28,003 nucleotides of DNA from Geosiphon pyriformis. Its lineage: Eukaryota > Glomeromycota > Glomeromycetes > Archaeosporales > Geosiphonaceae. The position numbers were made by a program, and so were the translations under genes. Of this stretch, positions 1 to 11,067 are shown piece by piece. A model generated the notes under the pieces. It saw only the letters and a program-made list of their open reading frames with translations. It did not search any database and was not told where the DNA came from. Each line of letters starts with the position of its first letter. Position 1 is the first letter of the stretch. The stretch is taken from the NCBI GenBank assembly GCA_016748015.1, contig JAAOMT010000755.1, positions 57,654 to 85,656 on the forward strand, read 5' to 3'.

Positions 1-1205
1 TTTTTATTCAAGATAGAATAAAACAGAAAATGTAAAAGGTCTAGCTTATTTTCTTTTTCTAAATAATCTAGATTATATATATAATTAGCAGCATTATTCA
101 TTTATATTTATGAACCGAAAAAATTGAACCTAATTTTCAAAGGTGATTATCAATTAGTGCTCGCAGAGCATGGGGTTCTTAGTGTCAATTTAAATTGATG
201 ATAATGGAAAACATGATTAACCTTTTTAGGCCATGAAAATCACTTATTTATTTATTTTTTAGGGCCAAAGTCGTGATCTCCCAATCTACTGTGCCAAAAT
301 TAATACGCAGTACTAATTACTCAGTTCAATAGATTGAAAATTATTCCCTTTGAATTTAGTTTGAAAGAGCATTCATTCTTATTCTTGATTTAAAAATCGT
401 TAGATCCATTTTATTTTGCTTTGGTTTCTCATTAGAACATTATTTTTTCATTAGCAAAACCATTTTTAAATAAATAAATAAAAAAGGTTTTTTGAATAAT
501 TTTTTTCTTTTAGCCATGATTATATATTTATTTTACAGGATAGAAAAAAAAAATTATTTTAATTATATTTCAAAAAGTAAAGACATGAAATTTATTGCTT
601 AAAATAATTTTAGAATAGGCAATTAAAAAATTATTCAACAACGTCAACGAGAATTCATCCGGGCGAAGTTTATTCAAGTGGTGTTTTAAGTTTGCAAATA
701 GGTAATTTTTTTGAAGGTTAGTTGATTTAATTTAATAGTTTTAATATTGATTAATTTGTCACTTTAATAATTTTTTATATTAAAAATCTTTGTTTGAACT
801 TACTTTTTAAAAGAATTGGTCTATTTGCCTAAAAGTAAAAGTTGAATATAGATTATAATTTTGACTATCTATTATATACTGTATTAGAGATTAATTTTAT
901 TACTTGCTTGATCTTTTCATAAGAGATATATTTTAAATTATTTTAATTAAAATGTTTATTACCCTTCGTTTCAATAAATTAATCTTAACAGTTAAATAAT
1001 TTTTTATTTATAATGCTTTGATTTGAAAGTTTTAAAATCTTTTTTTTTTATAAAGACAAGAGCTCACAGAAGAAGAAATGGCGGGAATTTAAATATTATG
1101 CATAATATTGTGATATTCTTAAGTGAGAATGAAGGTTATAAATTTTTGTACCAAAACCTGTTCTCAAATTTTATCCATATTCTAGAACTTTTTAAGGTAA
1201 AAAAA

Positions 1206-1250
1206 TTTATTTATTTATTTATTTAATTATTTAATTATTTAATTATTTTA
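1206..1250. repeat. TTTA / TTTAATTA microsatellite
   Basis: About five TTTA units run into three to four TTTAATTA units. This is a simple-sequence repeat with no sign of function. Confidence 0.85.
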
Positions 1251-1448
1251 ATAAAGTAATACCGAATATATCAAGCCTATATATCAATATATTGATTGGT
1301 AAATAGCATTTCTAAATGAGATGTTCAATCAAAACTGGTTTTATCACTTTTTGTAGTCATTTGATCTCTATCCCGTTTAAGTGATGTAAATTAGAGAATG
1401 ACGTAAGTGTCTATTTTCAAAACTTTTTCCTAGCGTTTCAGGATTTCT

Positions 1449-1475
1449 TCAAGGCCTAACCTTTTCGGGAATGTG
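1449..1475 (+). promoter_or_regulatory. Upstream block shared by both Sel1 copies
   Basis: This 27-base block contains the core CCTTTTCGGGAATGTG and matches 12129-12155 upstream of Sel1 copy 2 at about 25 of 27 positions. The copies are alignable upstream from about 1370 and 12050. The duplication therefore carried its promoter or 5' leader with it. Whether the block is a control element or simply the least-diverged part of the duplicated leader cannot be decided from the sequence. Confidence 0.45.
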
Positions 1476-1535
1476 GTGTTAGGTTGAAATCCTTATTAAA
1501 ACTTTGATAATATATATTTGTGTTGCTTGAAAATC

Positions 1536-2450
1536 ATGTCTTCAACTTCCACAATTCAAAAGAAAGCAGCACCTCTCGAATGGCTCGAAGGTGCATCGAT
1601 TGTCATTAAAGAAAGTTTAGCCATTTTTTCAGCTCGTGAATATTCAAAAGTTGTTGATTTGGTGGAAAAATATCTTGTACGAAATCAGAAAACACCTAAA
1701 GACTTTTTCAATTGTTTGAAAAATAAAAGTTTAAAACGTTCGATAAACTATATTTTGCTCGGCTTTTGTTTAGAACATGGGATTGGAACTATTCCTAAAT
1801 TAAGAAAAGCATTTTTAAAATATCAGAAAGCAGCCAAGACAAAAGATTCTTTGGGACAATTCTTCTTAGGATATTGTTATGATAATGGAATTGGTACTTC
1901 ACAAGATCAAGGGAAAGCATTTGAACTCTATTCAAAAGCGGCGGAGGCTGGAGATACGAACGCACAAATATATCTTGGCAATTGTAATCGAAATGGATGG
2001 GGAACAAGGAAAAATGAGGAAAAAGCATTTAAACTCTATTTTAAAGTAGCAGAGGCAGGACATCCAAGTGCACAATACAGTCTTGGACTTTGTTATCGAT
2101 ATGGATGGGGAACGACGAAAAATGACGAAAAAGCATTGAAACTACATTTAAAAGCAGCAGAGGCGGGACATTTTAGTGCACGATACAATCTTACACTTTG
2201 TTATCAGAATGGATGGGGAACGAAGAAAAACCTGGTAAAAGCATTTAAACTCTATTTAAAAGCAACCGAGGCAGGATATCAATATGCACAATTAGGTCTT
2301 GGACTTTGTTATCAGAATGGATGGGGAACAACAAAAAATTTAGCAAAAGCATTGAAACTCTATTTAAAAGCAGCAAAGGCAGGAAATATAACTGCACGAT
2401 ACAATCTTGGACTTTGTTTTCAAAGTGCATCGGGAACAAGGAGAATTTGA
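1536..2450 (+). CDS. Sel1-repeat protein, copy 1 (C-terminally shortened)
   Basis: The product is 304 aa from ATG 1536; an open frame continues upstream but has no ATG. Residues 1-75 form a non-repeat head. From about residue 76 there are about six 36-residue Sel1-like repeats, of the form KAFKLYLKAAEAGH...AQYNLGLCYQNGWGT. Sel1 repeats are TPR-like helical pairs that serve as protein-interaction scaffolds. The 108-bp period is plain in the DNA. In Glomeromycotina such repeats occur alone or fused to protein kinases; no kinase domain is present here. The last repeat breaks at SGTRRI-stop, yet recognisable repeat sequence continues to about 2640, so the protein is shorter than its ancestor. A close relative with the same head lies at 12240-13339. 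An AATAAA signal at 2694 fits the mRNA end. Family: high confidence. Functional state: uncertain. Confidence 0.8.
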   Translation: MSSTSTIQKKAAPLEWLEGASIVIKESLAIFSAREYSKVVDLVEKYLVRNQKTPKDFFNCLKNKSLKRSINYILLGFCLEHGIGTIPKLRKAFLKYQKAAKTKDSLGQFFLGYCYDNGIGTSQDQGKAFELYSKAAEAGDTNAQIYLGNCNRNGWGTRKNEEKAFKLYFKVAEAGHPSAQYSLGLCYRYGWGTTKNDEKALKLHLKAAEAGHFSARYNLTLCYQNGWGTKKNLVKAFKLYLKATEAGYQYAQLGLGLCYQNGWGTTKNLAKALKLYLKAAKAGNITARYNLGLCFQSASGTRRI

Positions 2451-2640
2451 GAAATCTGAGTCCACTAAATGAACTTGGAACGTGTAATCGAAACGAATGG
2501 GGAAATAAGACTTTATTCAAGAACTTGAAAATACAAGTGCACAATACAACTTTACTTGGTGCTATAAAAATGGATGGAAACAACAAAAAATTTAAAAATG
2601 TATTTTGAACTCTACTTAAAAGCATAGGCAAATAAATTAA
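2451..2640 (+). pseudogene. Decayed Sel1 repeats after the copy 1 stop
   Basis: After the TGA at 2448 the DNA still carries repeat landmarks. These include CTTGGAACGTGTAATCGAAA, then a match to the AQYN-LG-CY step around 2537-2565, AATGGATGGAAACAACAAAA at about 2568-2587, and a CTCTACTTAAAAGCA block at about 2611-2625. The pieces are in different frames and contain stops. This is the remnant of at least two further repeats cut off by a frameshift or nonsense change near 2435-2450. Confidence 0.7.
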
Positions 2641-2693
2641 CTTTTTTGAAATGATTTCAATTTATATGTGAACGTTGACGATTAAGATTTAAC

Positions 2694-2699
2694 AATAAA
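2694..2699 (+). terminator. Poly(A) signal candidate for Sel1 copy 1
   Basis: AATAAA lies about 250 bases after the current stop and about 55 bases after the last recognisable Sel1 repeat. That position fits the ancestral, longer reading frame. Confidence 0.4.
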
Positions 2700-3793
2700 A
2701 ACATATATATTCTTGATTAGTTACTAAATTAAGGAAAATTGTAATTTCTTTAGAGAATAGAAGTTTAATCGTTTAAATAACATTAACATAACTCTCTCAC
2801 ACTAGGAAGAATAAAAAATAATCATTTTTTAAATCATCTCAACTTAAGAATTATTACAAAGAACCAATTCTTTACTCGAATTCATGATCTGTTTCAAATC
2901 ATTTTATAGTTCAATATCAATAAAACAAATCTAAAGTGCAATGCACCAGATTTGAGTCATGTAGTGTAAGTGTGGTTAAATATAACCTTGCACTCTTTTT
3001 TTAACATTTTTTTGATGTTTATTTTCATAATATTTTGAAATTTATTTTCATCATTATTTATAGCCTCTAATTCCAAAATTTCTTTAAATTTTTTTTATTT
3101 CTTTCTAGTCACATTATCATTTTAATTAAATAATTTTTATCAATAAATTATATTTTTCATTTAATTATTCATTCGATTAAATTATTATTATTTTATTTAA
3201 TTGTTGATATTTTATTAAAAATTGTAATATTTTTTACTATTAAATTTATAATATATTATAAATTTTTTTATTTCATCTCTAATTTTATTTATATATTTTT
3301 AATTCTGTTTTATTAATTTATTTAATTGAAACTTTCAAAAATTATATATATTTTAAATGTACTTTGTAATGTGATTTTAAAACCAATTTTAAAATAAATC
3401 ATATATTTTTTTAGGTGTAAAAGAATACTTGATATAATAAATTAATGAAGATATTTATTTTATCATATTGAAATAAATTTAATGAAATTTATATTATAAT
3501 ATATATAATAAACAATATGAAAGAATCAACAATTAATTTCATTAGACTTTAAAATAATTATTATTTATCAATGAAAAATGAAAATAACTGATTTATTAAA
3601 TATATAATAAATATAAATAATTTTAATTATATTGCATATAATTATACTTTTAATTTTTTTTACTTTTAAGTAAATAAACTAATTCTTTTAAAAAAGTAAA
3701 ATAAATTTTGTATAATAATTAAATCAATCAATTAATCAATTAATGAATTAATTAATGTAAAGATAAATAAACTAACTTTTTGTTTTGTTTTTT
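2700..3793. other. AT-rich intergenic stretch
   Basis: No coding signal was seen. The stretch holds A/T runs and short simple repeats (for example ATTAATCA-type units at 3721-3757). A small inverted pair, AAAGTGCAA at about 2935 against TTGCACTCTTT at about 2988, could form a hairpin but matches no RNA gene that I recognise. Confidence 0.5.
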
Positions 3794-4924
3794 TTCAATT
3801 ATTTCAAATTTTAAAAGACAACTTGTATAAACTGCTTCTGCATGAATGCTCTTTATTGTTATCATTGTTGTTGTAATTGAATGATTTGTTATCACTTCAT
3901 TTTTTACTATTTCTTTTACCTATTTCTCTGATTCTTTAAACTGTTCTATTTCAGTACTCTTAGTTTTAGATTTTTTTTCTTATAGACTTTTTTATCATTA
4001 AAACTTCATTTTGTAGACTCCTCATCTGTAAACTCTTCAACTTCTTCATAATTTCTTCAACAGTAGGACGATTTTTAGGATTAGTATCCCAACACTTTAC
4101 CAATTATTTCGGCAATACAAGGTGAAATAAGGGGGGAGATAATTCAGGTCTATAATTCTTAAAGACAATATTAAATATGAGAGTATTATAATGAGAACGA
4201 TCATGAAAAGGAAGCTTTCCCGTTGCTAATTCCTATAATAACTACATTTTTATAATATGTTGCAGATCACACCAGAGGAATGAATTGAATGAAGTCTGAG
4301 CGATCCATAATTTATCTTCCCAACTCGTGGAATGAAAATTTGTCGATAGATATTTTCAAATGTCTCCTTCTGGAGCAAACTTCATAACAATTCCGTATTC
4401 GAGTATTTCAGTGTTTTGTGTAATTCCTTATATTGGTATTATACAAATTATGTATTTATAATATTTGACTATTAAAAGTGAAAGAATAATAAATGCTTAA
4501 TTAAATTAATTAAAATAATTTAGGCAAATATATATTATAATAAATTAATTAACTGTTTAAAGATTTCTTCAGTTTTTTTTAAAGATGTCTTTATAAATTT
4601 TATTGCTACTTCCTCTTTTCCTTTTCTTTTGTATTTCATTTTACCATGATGCTTTATAGTATATTTATAAATTATCCCATGGAATCCATTCATAATAATT
4701 CAATTTACCATTGTCATCTTCATTATATAGATTGGGATTCTTAATCATATCATCAACTACTTGATTGCCGCTTGAAAAGTCGTGGTAAATTTTTTCAAAA
4801 AATATGAAGTGCCTCCTGCTGCACACTCATTCTAATTATTGCTCAGAAAGCTCTTTTTACACCATTTACATTCGTTGCAATCATAAGCATATGGACTGAT
4901 TTTTTTAATTTCTTTTTTTTCCAT
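3794..4924 (-). pseudogene. TKL-type protein kinase pseudogene
   Basis: Read on the minus strand, the pieces come in the order of an intact kinase. A head from ATG 4924 carries C-x2-C-x2-C (DCNECKWC). Next is a stretch ending in YNEWIPWDN (about 4785-4670), which normally precedes the glycine loop. Then comes the beta-3 lysine motif EEVAIKFIK (about 4610), then a beta-5/hinge segment EYGIVMKFAPEGD (about 4395). ELATGKLPFHD (about 4225) and CWDTNPKNRPTVEEI (about 4080) are the C-lobe signatures. A tail with AVYTSCLLKFE ends near 3794. Stops and frameshifts separate the pieces. The HRD catalytic loop and DFG are missing: the sequence jumps from the hinge region to the post-APE region. An AT-rich gap at 4440-4560 may be a former intron. 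It cannot encode an active kinase. Family assignment is from motif order; the Glomeromycotina-type head and tail is inference. Confidence 0.8.
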
Positions 4925-6700
4925 AATCTAAATAAGCATGAATAAAGGACAAAGTATGTAATATAATTTGTAGCGAATAACAGTTTGATGAATAATAAGA
5001 ATTCTTAAATTATATAAACATAGAGAAATAATATAAATACAAACTTCCCTTTTAAAATTTCCTTTGTAAACTTAATATCATAAAAAGTTATTAAATAAAG
5101 CATTTTTTTATAATAATCTATTAAAATTTATCTATTTAATAGCGATTGTACCCGTTGAAAGATGCCAACCAAATTTTTCATTGTCTCATTATATTGTTGA
5201 CTAAATAAGTATTTAATATCTTCATAGAATAATAATAATAAAAACGGTTTATGCCTCATGTAAATCATGAAAAATATTGTATTGCTTATACAAACATTTA
5301 CAACTAATTAACATTTTATTATTAAATAAGCTATTACTTAGATATTAATACTTAAAATAAAAATAATTATTTTTTCATTATTTTAGTTTGTCTAATACTA
5401 AAACAGAAAATTTTATCAATCACCACTTTTATATTTCTTTAAACTAATCTCAAATGTTTTATTCAAAAATTTTTATATTATTAATGATTTAATTATTGTG
5501 TATTTATAAACCAATTAATTTTTAATTTACCAATTTTTTAATAACTTTTAATGTTTTATGGAAACAAGTCTGTGTAAATGTCAAGAAAATAAAATTTAAA
5601 TTTTGAAAATTGTGAAAAATGCAGTAATGAGAAATATAACCAAACACTCTGAAAATATTGAAAGATCTGTAATTATTATTATTATTATTATTATTTATTT
5701 TATATGATAAAGCTTATAAATTTGGTTATTCAATTATTTTCAGTGATCAAAATATTTTTTTAGCAGCAAAAACACTATTTGCAACAGAAAATACCTTAAG
5801 TTTTGGAATTATAGTATTATTTGTTGTGTTCATTGCTAATTTTGTAAATTTCAATAATTAATTTCATTTACTTCACAGCATAATACAACAATTTATACAA
5901 TGCATCACATTAAAGGAAGATTACATGATGTTGACAAGCTTTACAATTTTCAATATGACAACCAAATATATGTGTTTAACAGAAATTGTGATATATTTAT
6001 TTGAGTCGTTTTTCATGTTTTGAATCTAGGTTTATTTCGGTATTAGAGTAATATTGAAAAAAATAAAAAAAATATTCCTTGGGATTAATTTTTACTAAAA
6101 GTTTCATCATCCAAAAAGGCTCTAGAAAAAAAGTTTAAGCTAATTTGTTTTTTTTTATAATAAAAGCTTTTGCCCACATTTGCCTTTATGATCACAATGT
6201 CTATTTATTTTTTTACCATAATTTAAAGCTTTACTTCATTAGGTGAAGCTATTATTTGTTGATTATCAGTCTATTACACTTGGGTAGTTCAATTTCGGAA
6301 ACTATCAAAATCAGTTTCTTTACAGATCACAAACCCAATATTTAATTAAGAGCAGCCGATTGACAATGCTTACGATGCACGAGAACATAAACTTGTTAGG
6401 CATGATGATTTGCATTGATTATCAGTCGTGGGCAGATGGTATTTGATAACCTAAACAAATACATGTATTATCATTGATGAAGTTAGAAATATAAGATACG
6501 AGTACATATTTTAATTTTAGTGGTATAGGAATTACAGGATGAAATCGATAAGTAATACATAATTTAAGGCAAAAAAGGAAATAGTTATTAACGGACTTGT
6601 TTATAAAAAGATAAAGGAAAATATTTTGATAAATAAATCAAGAAATCACAGATGATGCGCATATTTAGATGGTTTAGATAGAAGAATTACTAATATTCAT
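4925..6700. other. AT-rich intergenic stretch
   Basis: No supported gene. The stretch contains an ATT microsatellite near 5671-5695. The part at 6230-6480 is slightly less AT-rich but shows no usable frame. Confidence 0.5.
5671..5695. repeat. ATT microsatellite
   Basis: About eight consecutive ATT units. Simple-sequence repeat. Confidence 0.85.
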
Positions 6701-6707
6701 CAATTTT

Positions 6708-6718
6708 CATATAAATAC
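6708..6718 (+). promoter_or_regulatory. TATA-like box of the P450 gene
   Basis: TCATATAAATA lies about 60 bases before the P450 start codon, a plausible distance for a core promoter with a short 5' leader. Similar TATA boxes precede the secreted-protein genes near the right end. Confidence 0.5.
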
Positions 6719-6775
6719 TCCTAAATGGCATAATTAATTTAAAATCCACGAGAGATTCTGAATATTAGAGTTATC

Positions 6776-8916
6776 ATGGTTTTCTTATACATAATTGCTT
6801 TAATTGCCGCATTTTACTTTTATAAAATCGTATTTTCGAAATCAAAAATTTATAATGGAAACCAATTGCCTATACCACCAGGCGGTATTCCGATTTTTGG
6901 TAAGATTTTTGATTTTTTTCTTTACAGAAAACTCCAAATTTTTAACTTTATTGAAAATTTATTAGGACATATTTTTTTGCTAAGCAGAAATATTCATAAA
7001 AAGTTTGCATCATTTCTTTAATTACATTTTTTATTAGAATCACTGTACATGTTGAAATCACCCATTTTATTAATACATATAATTTTTTGTTAACAGGTTT
7101 GCTGAATGGGGTGAAACGTGTGGTGAAATTTTCATGATTTATTTTGGTTCTACTCGCTGGATTATCCTCAACAATCCTAAAGTTGTTGACGAACTTCTTC
7201 AAAAACGTGACTCTTCTTTTTTTATTTATTCAAGAGTTTACAATTATTTCCGAATTAATCATTTTATCATTTTATCAATGAATAGGAAGTGCGATTTATT
7301 CTTCCCGTCCATATAGTTATCTATTTAACCTTTCGGGACGCGACAGGAGTTTTATTATTTCACCTTATAATGAATGGTATAAAAAAATGACGCCAGTAGG
7401 TTAGGAAACGAATCTTTGCTTTGATTTTTTTTTTCAATAATATTTTTCTGAGGTACAATTTAATTTTTGCCTTCAAAGCATACAGTTTTTTAACTCAACG
7501 AAAAGTCGAATCTTACTCCAGCAATATAGCAGAATGCACCCATGACCTAGTTTCTAAGATTTTAAAGGATGCTAATAAACCGGAAGGAATTGATCCTTAT
7601 AATTACCTTCGTTTCACATCATTTAATATTATTATAAATCTTCTTTTTGCGATTAAATTAGAAAATTTTGAAGATCCCCTTTATATAAAGTTAGATGGAT
7701 TCTTTAGAGCATACATTGAAAGGATTAATATTAAAAATATGATTGCAAGTCAATACCCAATTTTATTTTGGCTTCCTCCTTTCCGAAACGAGCTTGCAAA
7801 AACTCTTCGATTACGTGATGAGTGGGAAGCAGTAACGAGAAGTTTGTTGAAAAGGGTGAAAAATGATCCAGAAAAGAAACCATCTGTTGCTCAAGAATTT
7901 TTGAAGAAGCAGGATGAAGGGTTAATTGATGAATTGGATGTGGTTAAACTGTGTGAAGATTTTTTATTGGCAGGAACAGTACGTTATAAATTACATTTAT
8001 ATATTCTACTAATTGCTTTTGTAAAAAAAATATTAACCTTTTTAAAATTATTTTTATACATAAAATAGGAAACCGTGGCAACTACCATATATTGGCTGAT
8101 TCCAAATCTGGTCAATCATCCAGAATTTCAGCAAAAAGCTCATGAAGAATTAGATAGAGTAGTTGGGTTTGAACGTTTGCCAACTACTTCCGACTTTAGT
8201 TCCCTTCTCTATATCCAATCCGTCATTAAAGAAAATCTTCGTTGGGCTCCTCCGGTTTATATTTTCTTTTGATATTAATAAATTTCTCGCTTTCTCAAAA
8301 AAAAATATATACCTTAAAATGAAAGATTTTCCTGTTTTTTCTAGGCTCCAATAACCTTCAGATATCTTGAACAAGATGACACATATATGGGTTATCAAAT
8401 TCCAAAAAATTCAATAATTGTTTCGAATATTTATGCCTTCAACCATGACAAGAATTGGTACGAAAACCCCGATATTTTCAATCCAGATCGATTTATGAAT
8501 TCAAAAGAAGGTTTCGCTATTTCAGCAAAAGGTTCTTATCAAAATCGAGATCATTATACATTTTCGGTTGGAAGACGAATATGTACCGGAATTTATTTAG
8601 TAAGTTTGAATATATATTATGGAGCATAAAGTACAGTATCTTTGAAACGGAATAAATAAAGATCTAATTTTTCTTTTTTAACAAAAATCTTGGATAGGCT
8701 GAGGTCGAACTACTTTATCTCACAAGTACGCTACTTTGGGCTTTCAAAATCGAAAATGTAAATCAAGATGCAATGGGAAAATTTATTCCTATTGATTTAA
8801 GCAATTCTGTTACGACTACCCTTCAAAATCCTAAACCTTACAAAGTTCGATTCATTCCGAGGCATTCGGAAACCGAGGCTATGTTGCTAATGAAAATTGT
8901 CCAAGGTCAAACTTAA
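6776..8916 (+). CDS. Cytochrome P450 monooxygenase (8 exons)
   Basis: Exons: 6776-6899, 6966-7002, 7097-7206, 7286-7399, 7479-7978, 8069-8254, 8345-8599, 8698-8916. The seven introns are 66-98 nt and all GT-AG. The spliced frame is 1545 nt with no internal stop, giving 514 aa, the normal length of a microsomal P450. Residues 1-20 form a hydrophobic ER anchor, followed by a proline-rich hinge (PIPPGGIPIFG). Visible motifs: the IYSSRP region (94-99); helix I AGT-ETVATT (293-301), split exactly by intron 5; K-helix E350-x-x-R353 (KENLR); PDRF (404-407); and the haem loop FSVGRRICTG with Cys437 as thiolate ligand. The family oxidises lipophilic substrates with NADPH-P450 reductase; this substrate is unknown. 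The usual C-helix WxxxR has Met125 instead of Arg after Trp121. The donors of introns 2, 3, 4 and 6 are weak GT sites, chosen because each joins conserved motifs in phase. Confidence 0.92.
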
Positions 8917-8967
8917 AAGCGATTTTTCTCCACAAGACCTTTATTATCATTTCTAAATTTTCCAGAG

Positions 8968-8987
8968 AATAAAGTTTTCCAAATAAA
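8968..8987 (+). terminator. Poly(A) signals of the P450 gene
   Basis: Two AATAAA hexamers (8968 and 8982) lie 52-66 bases after the P450 stop codon, suitably placed for 3' end formation. Confidence 0.6.
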
Positions 8988-8999
8988 TACAACCTTAGC

Positions 9000-10203
9000 A
9001 CAGCCAGCAACTAGTGCTTTATAAAGAAAAGTGCTCAGAGTGATACCTTTAAGAATTCCAGTTTATGATAACTTTAGTAATTTATAATCTAACCCCTTTT
9101 AATATTTTATCTATAATAATCTGATACTTTAAACTTTTTCAAGTTCACAAAATTGAATGGTTTGATGATTATAATAACAACCCATATAAAAAAGCTTTTT
9201 GAAATGGTGTGTCAAAAGTAAAAAAATTCGCAGAGCTTAATCATAGTACTATAGGGATAATTTAGTGACTTTAAATCTGAGTTTTCGATTAACAAAGAAA
9301 ATTGTGATTGCTTAAGCAAATTTGTTATTTAATTCAGAAATTGAGTTACTGGCTGGTACAGGCAAATTTTTCAATCAAAGAAGATTTAAAAATTGTTGTT
9401 ACGATAAATGATTGTTTAAACTAAATTGATATATTTTCAGTAATTGCTTACTTATCTTTTTTAAAAATTTATTTACTTTATAATTATTTAAAATTTTTAT
9501 TCAAGCTTTAAAAAAATAATGACATCAAAAAATTTTGATATTAAAATTAGAAAATGTATAAAGTTAAAATAAAATGATATAAAGGAAAATTCTCTACATT
9601 AAATTAAAATTTTAATATATAAAAATTACCATTATTTTGCCTAAAAAAAAATCCTCTTCTAAATAAATATGTTTAAATTTATTCAAAAATAATTTAAAAG
9701 AAAATCAGATAATCAGATTTATTTAACTATAAATAAAAAAAGTTGTTTTAAATCTTTATTACCACATGTTTTAAAAATAACAGGCTCTAAAAAATCTTTA
9801 ATGAGTCTAAATTTTTTTTAATCATGATATTTATAAAATTATTTATGAACAAAATTTAGACTAAGCTAACCTTTTCAAAAATTAAAACATAAAAAAATCT
9901 TTCATACCCAAACAAAACAACGTCATAGTAGTATGCTATGTGATACTCCACAATGCCGACACTAAAAAAGGGATTGTCTTTAGATCTTCCATTATGGGTT
10001 AGCGTCATTTAGCCTCCAATATAATATCCTTGGAGACGCCAGGTGTCATAGATAGACTAGGAAAAACAAAAAGATGAAATATATTTGCACATAATAACTC
10101 AATCATGAAGCATTTTCATCATAATAGCAAAGCCATATAAATTAAAATCTTTTATTTTTCTTGTGTTTATTTCCTGTCTGTGCTAGATATTTTACAAAAA
10201 TCC
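9000..10203. other. Intergenic stretch between the P450 gene and the inverted repeat
   Basis: No supported gene. The part at 9400-9900 is strongly AT-rich; 9905-10080 is of more mixed composition with no usable frame. A small CTCCAA/TTGGAG hairpin occurs near 10012-10036. Its right end (from about 10185) reads in phase into the gene fragment of the left repeat arm, so that fragment may extend slightly outside the arm. Confidence 0.45.
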
Positions 10204-10825
10204 GCCTTCATCACATCACAACTCGGTAAAGACTTTTTTCGAGTGCTAGATTTTTATTGCTAATTCAAGTACTCCTATGATGCCCGTGCTGCTGCCGAGA
10301 AGGATGACTTGGAAGCGCTCGATATTATAATCAAGCATAGTACAGCAAAAAGTGTGAAAAAAGTGAAGAATTTATGTGCAAGAACAAAATATGACATTTC
10401 ACAGTTTTGGTATACTTCTTACTGGGAGGATTTGGAGATGGAATACTGACGCACACAGATAAAATTCTCAAAGGTATAAAACTGTTCTTGCGATAAATTT
10501 TGATAAAATCTAACATATTTCAGCAACTGTCATTGTGTAGGAGAAACTTGATACTGTGATAAGACTTGATACCATGGTAAGATTTCATACTATAGAGAAG
10601 CACCTATCAATGAATGTCAAGAATGCGTTCCTACAAAGAAGTGAAAGTTGTGCAGAGAATCAAGTGACAAAGCTGGATAAATAGGCAAAAAAGGATGCAG
10701 AAAGAAGGGGAAGGAGCCTAAAATTATTGAGTCAGCTAGATCAAACTTATCAATTCCAACCGTCCTACTCCCCAGTGGTGATGAAGAATTTGGGTTGGAG
10801 GATAAAATATTATTCAAACAAAAGT
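10204..10825 (+). repeat. Left arm of a large inverted repeat
   Basis: This arm of about 622 bp is the reverse complement of 11068-11677. Most differences seen by eye are single transitions. It starts with GCCTTCATCACATCACAACT and ends with ATTATTCAAACAAAAGT. Read on the plus strand it carries a gene fragment: a frame with the segments SQLGKDFFRVLDFY, AEKDDLEALDIIIKH and DISQFWYTSYWEDLEME, then TGA (10449). An intron-like GTATAA...CTAAC...TTTCAG follows at 10474-10523, and then a segment containing KHLSMNVKNAFLQRSESCAE. I do not recognise the family. One TAA interrupts the frame in this arm. Open frames on the opposite strand of the arm are antisense and not genes. Confidence 0.85.
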
Positions 10826-11067
10826 GAGTAAAATATACATCGGCAAAGTCTTCAATGGTGTATAAAATAGGTATCATAGTGTAATGCAACAAGACTTTTA
10901 CTTATGGTATTGGAATATTATTCCCAGCTTAAAGAGCACATCTTTGACAAATCTACCAGACTGAAGCATCCATTTCTTAGAATTCTCCAAGGCCTTGAAT
11001 CTTTGTTTAGATCAACGGTTAGTCAATCATCCCAAAACTAGATATATACAAGAAATAAAGAAAAATT
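10826..11067. other. Central spacer of the inverted repeat
   Basis: A 242-bp unpaired centre between the arms. No gene and no transposase remnant was seen. It would form the loop if a transcript crossed both arms. Confidence 0.7.

Larger units (their letters stand above)
1..1535. other. AT-rich stretch without a firm gene
   Basis: No ATG-initiated frame of convincing length or composition is present. Two short pieces look faintly exon-like. One is 636-702, which ends at a GTAATT donor-like site. The other is 1051-1197, preceded by a pyrimidine-rich tract and followed by GTAAAA. Neither could be joined into a product. The end of the stretch (from about 1370) is the upstream region of the Sel1 gene and is shared with the second Sel1 copy. 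Confidence 0.5.

Noticed and set aside
1795-2631. Minus-strand open frames of 77 and 128 codons over the Sel1 gene
   Set aside because: They are antisense shadows of the 108-bp repeat unit; the plus strand carries the Sel1 consensus.
2935-2998. Hairpin with TTGCACTC and GGTTAAATATAACC as a tRNA or small RNA gene
   Set aside because: No cloverleaf, A box or B box could be fitted; only a weak stem is seen.
5671-5695. Short regular repeats as a possible CRISPR-like array
   Set aside because: This is a trinucleotide microsatellite without spacers, in a eukaryotic context.
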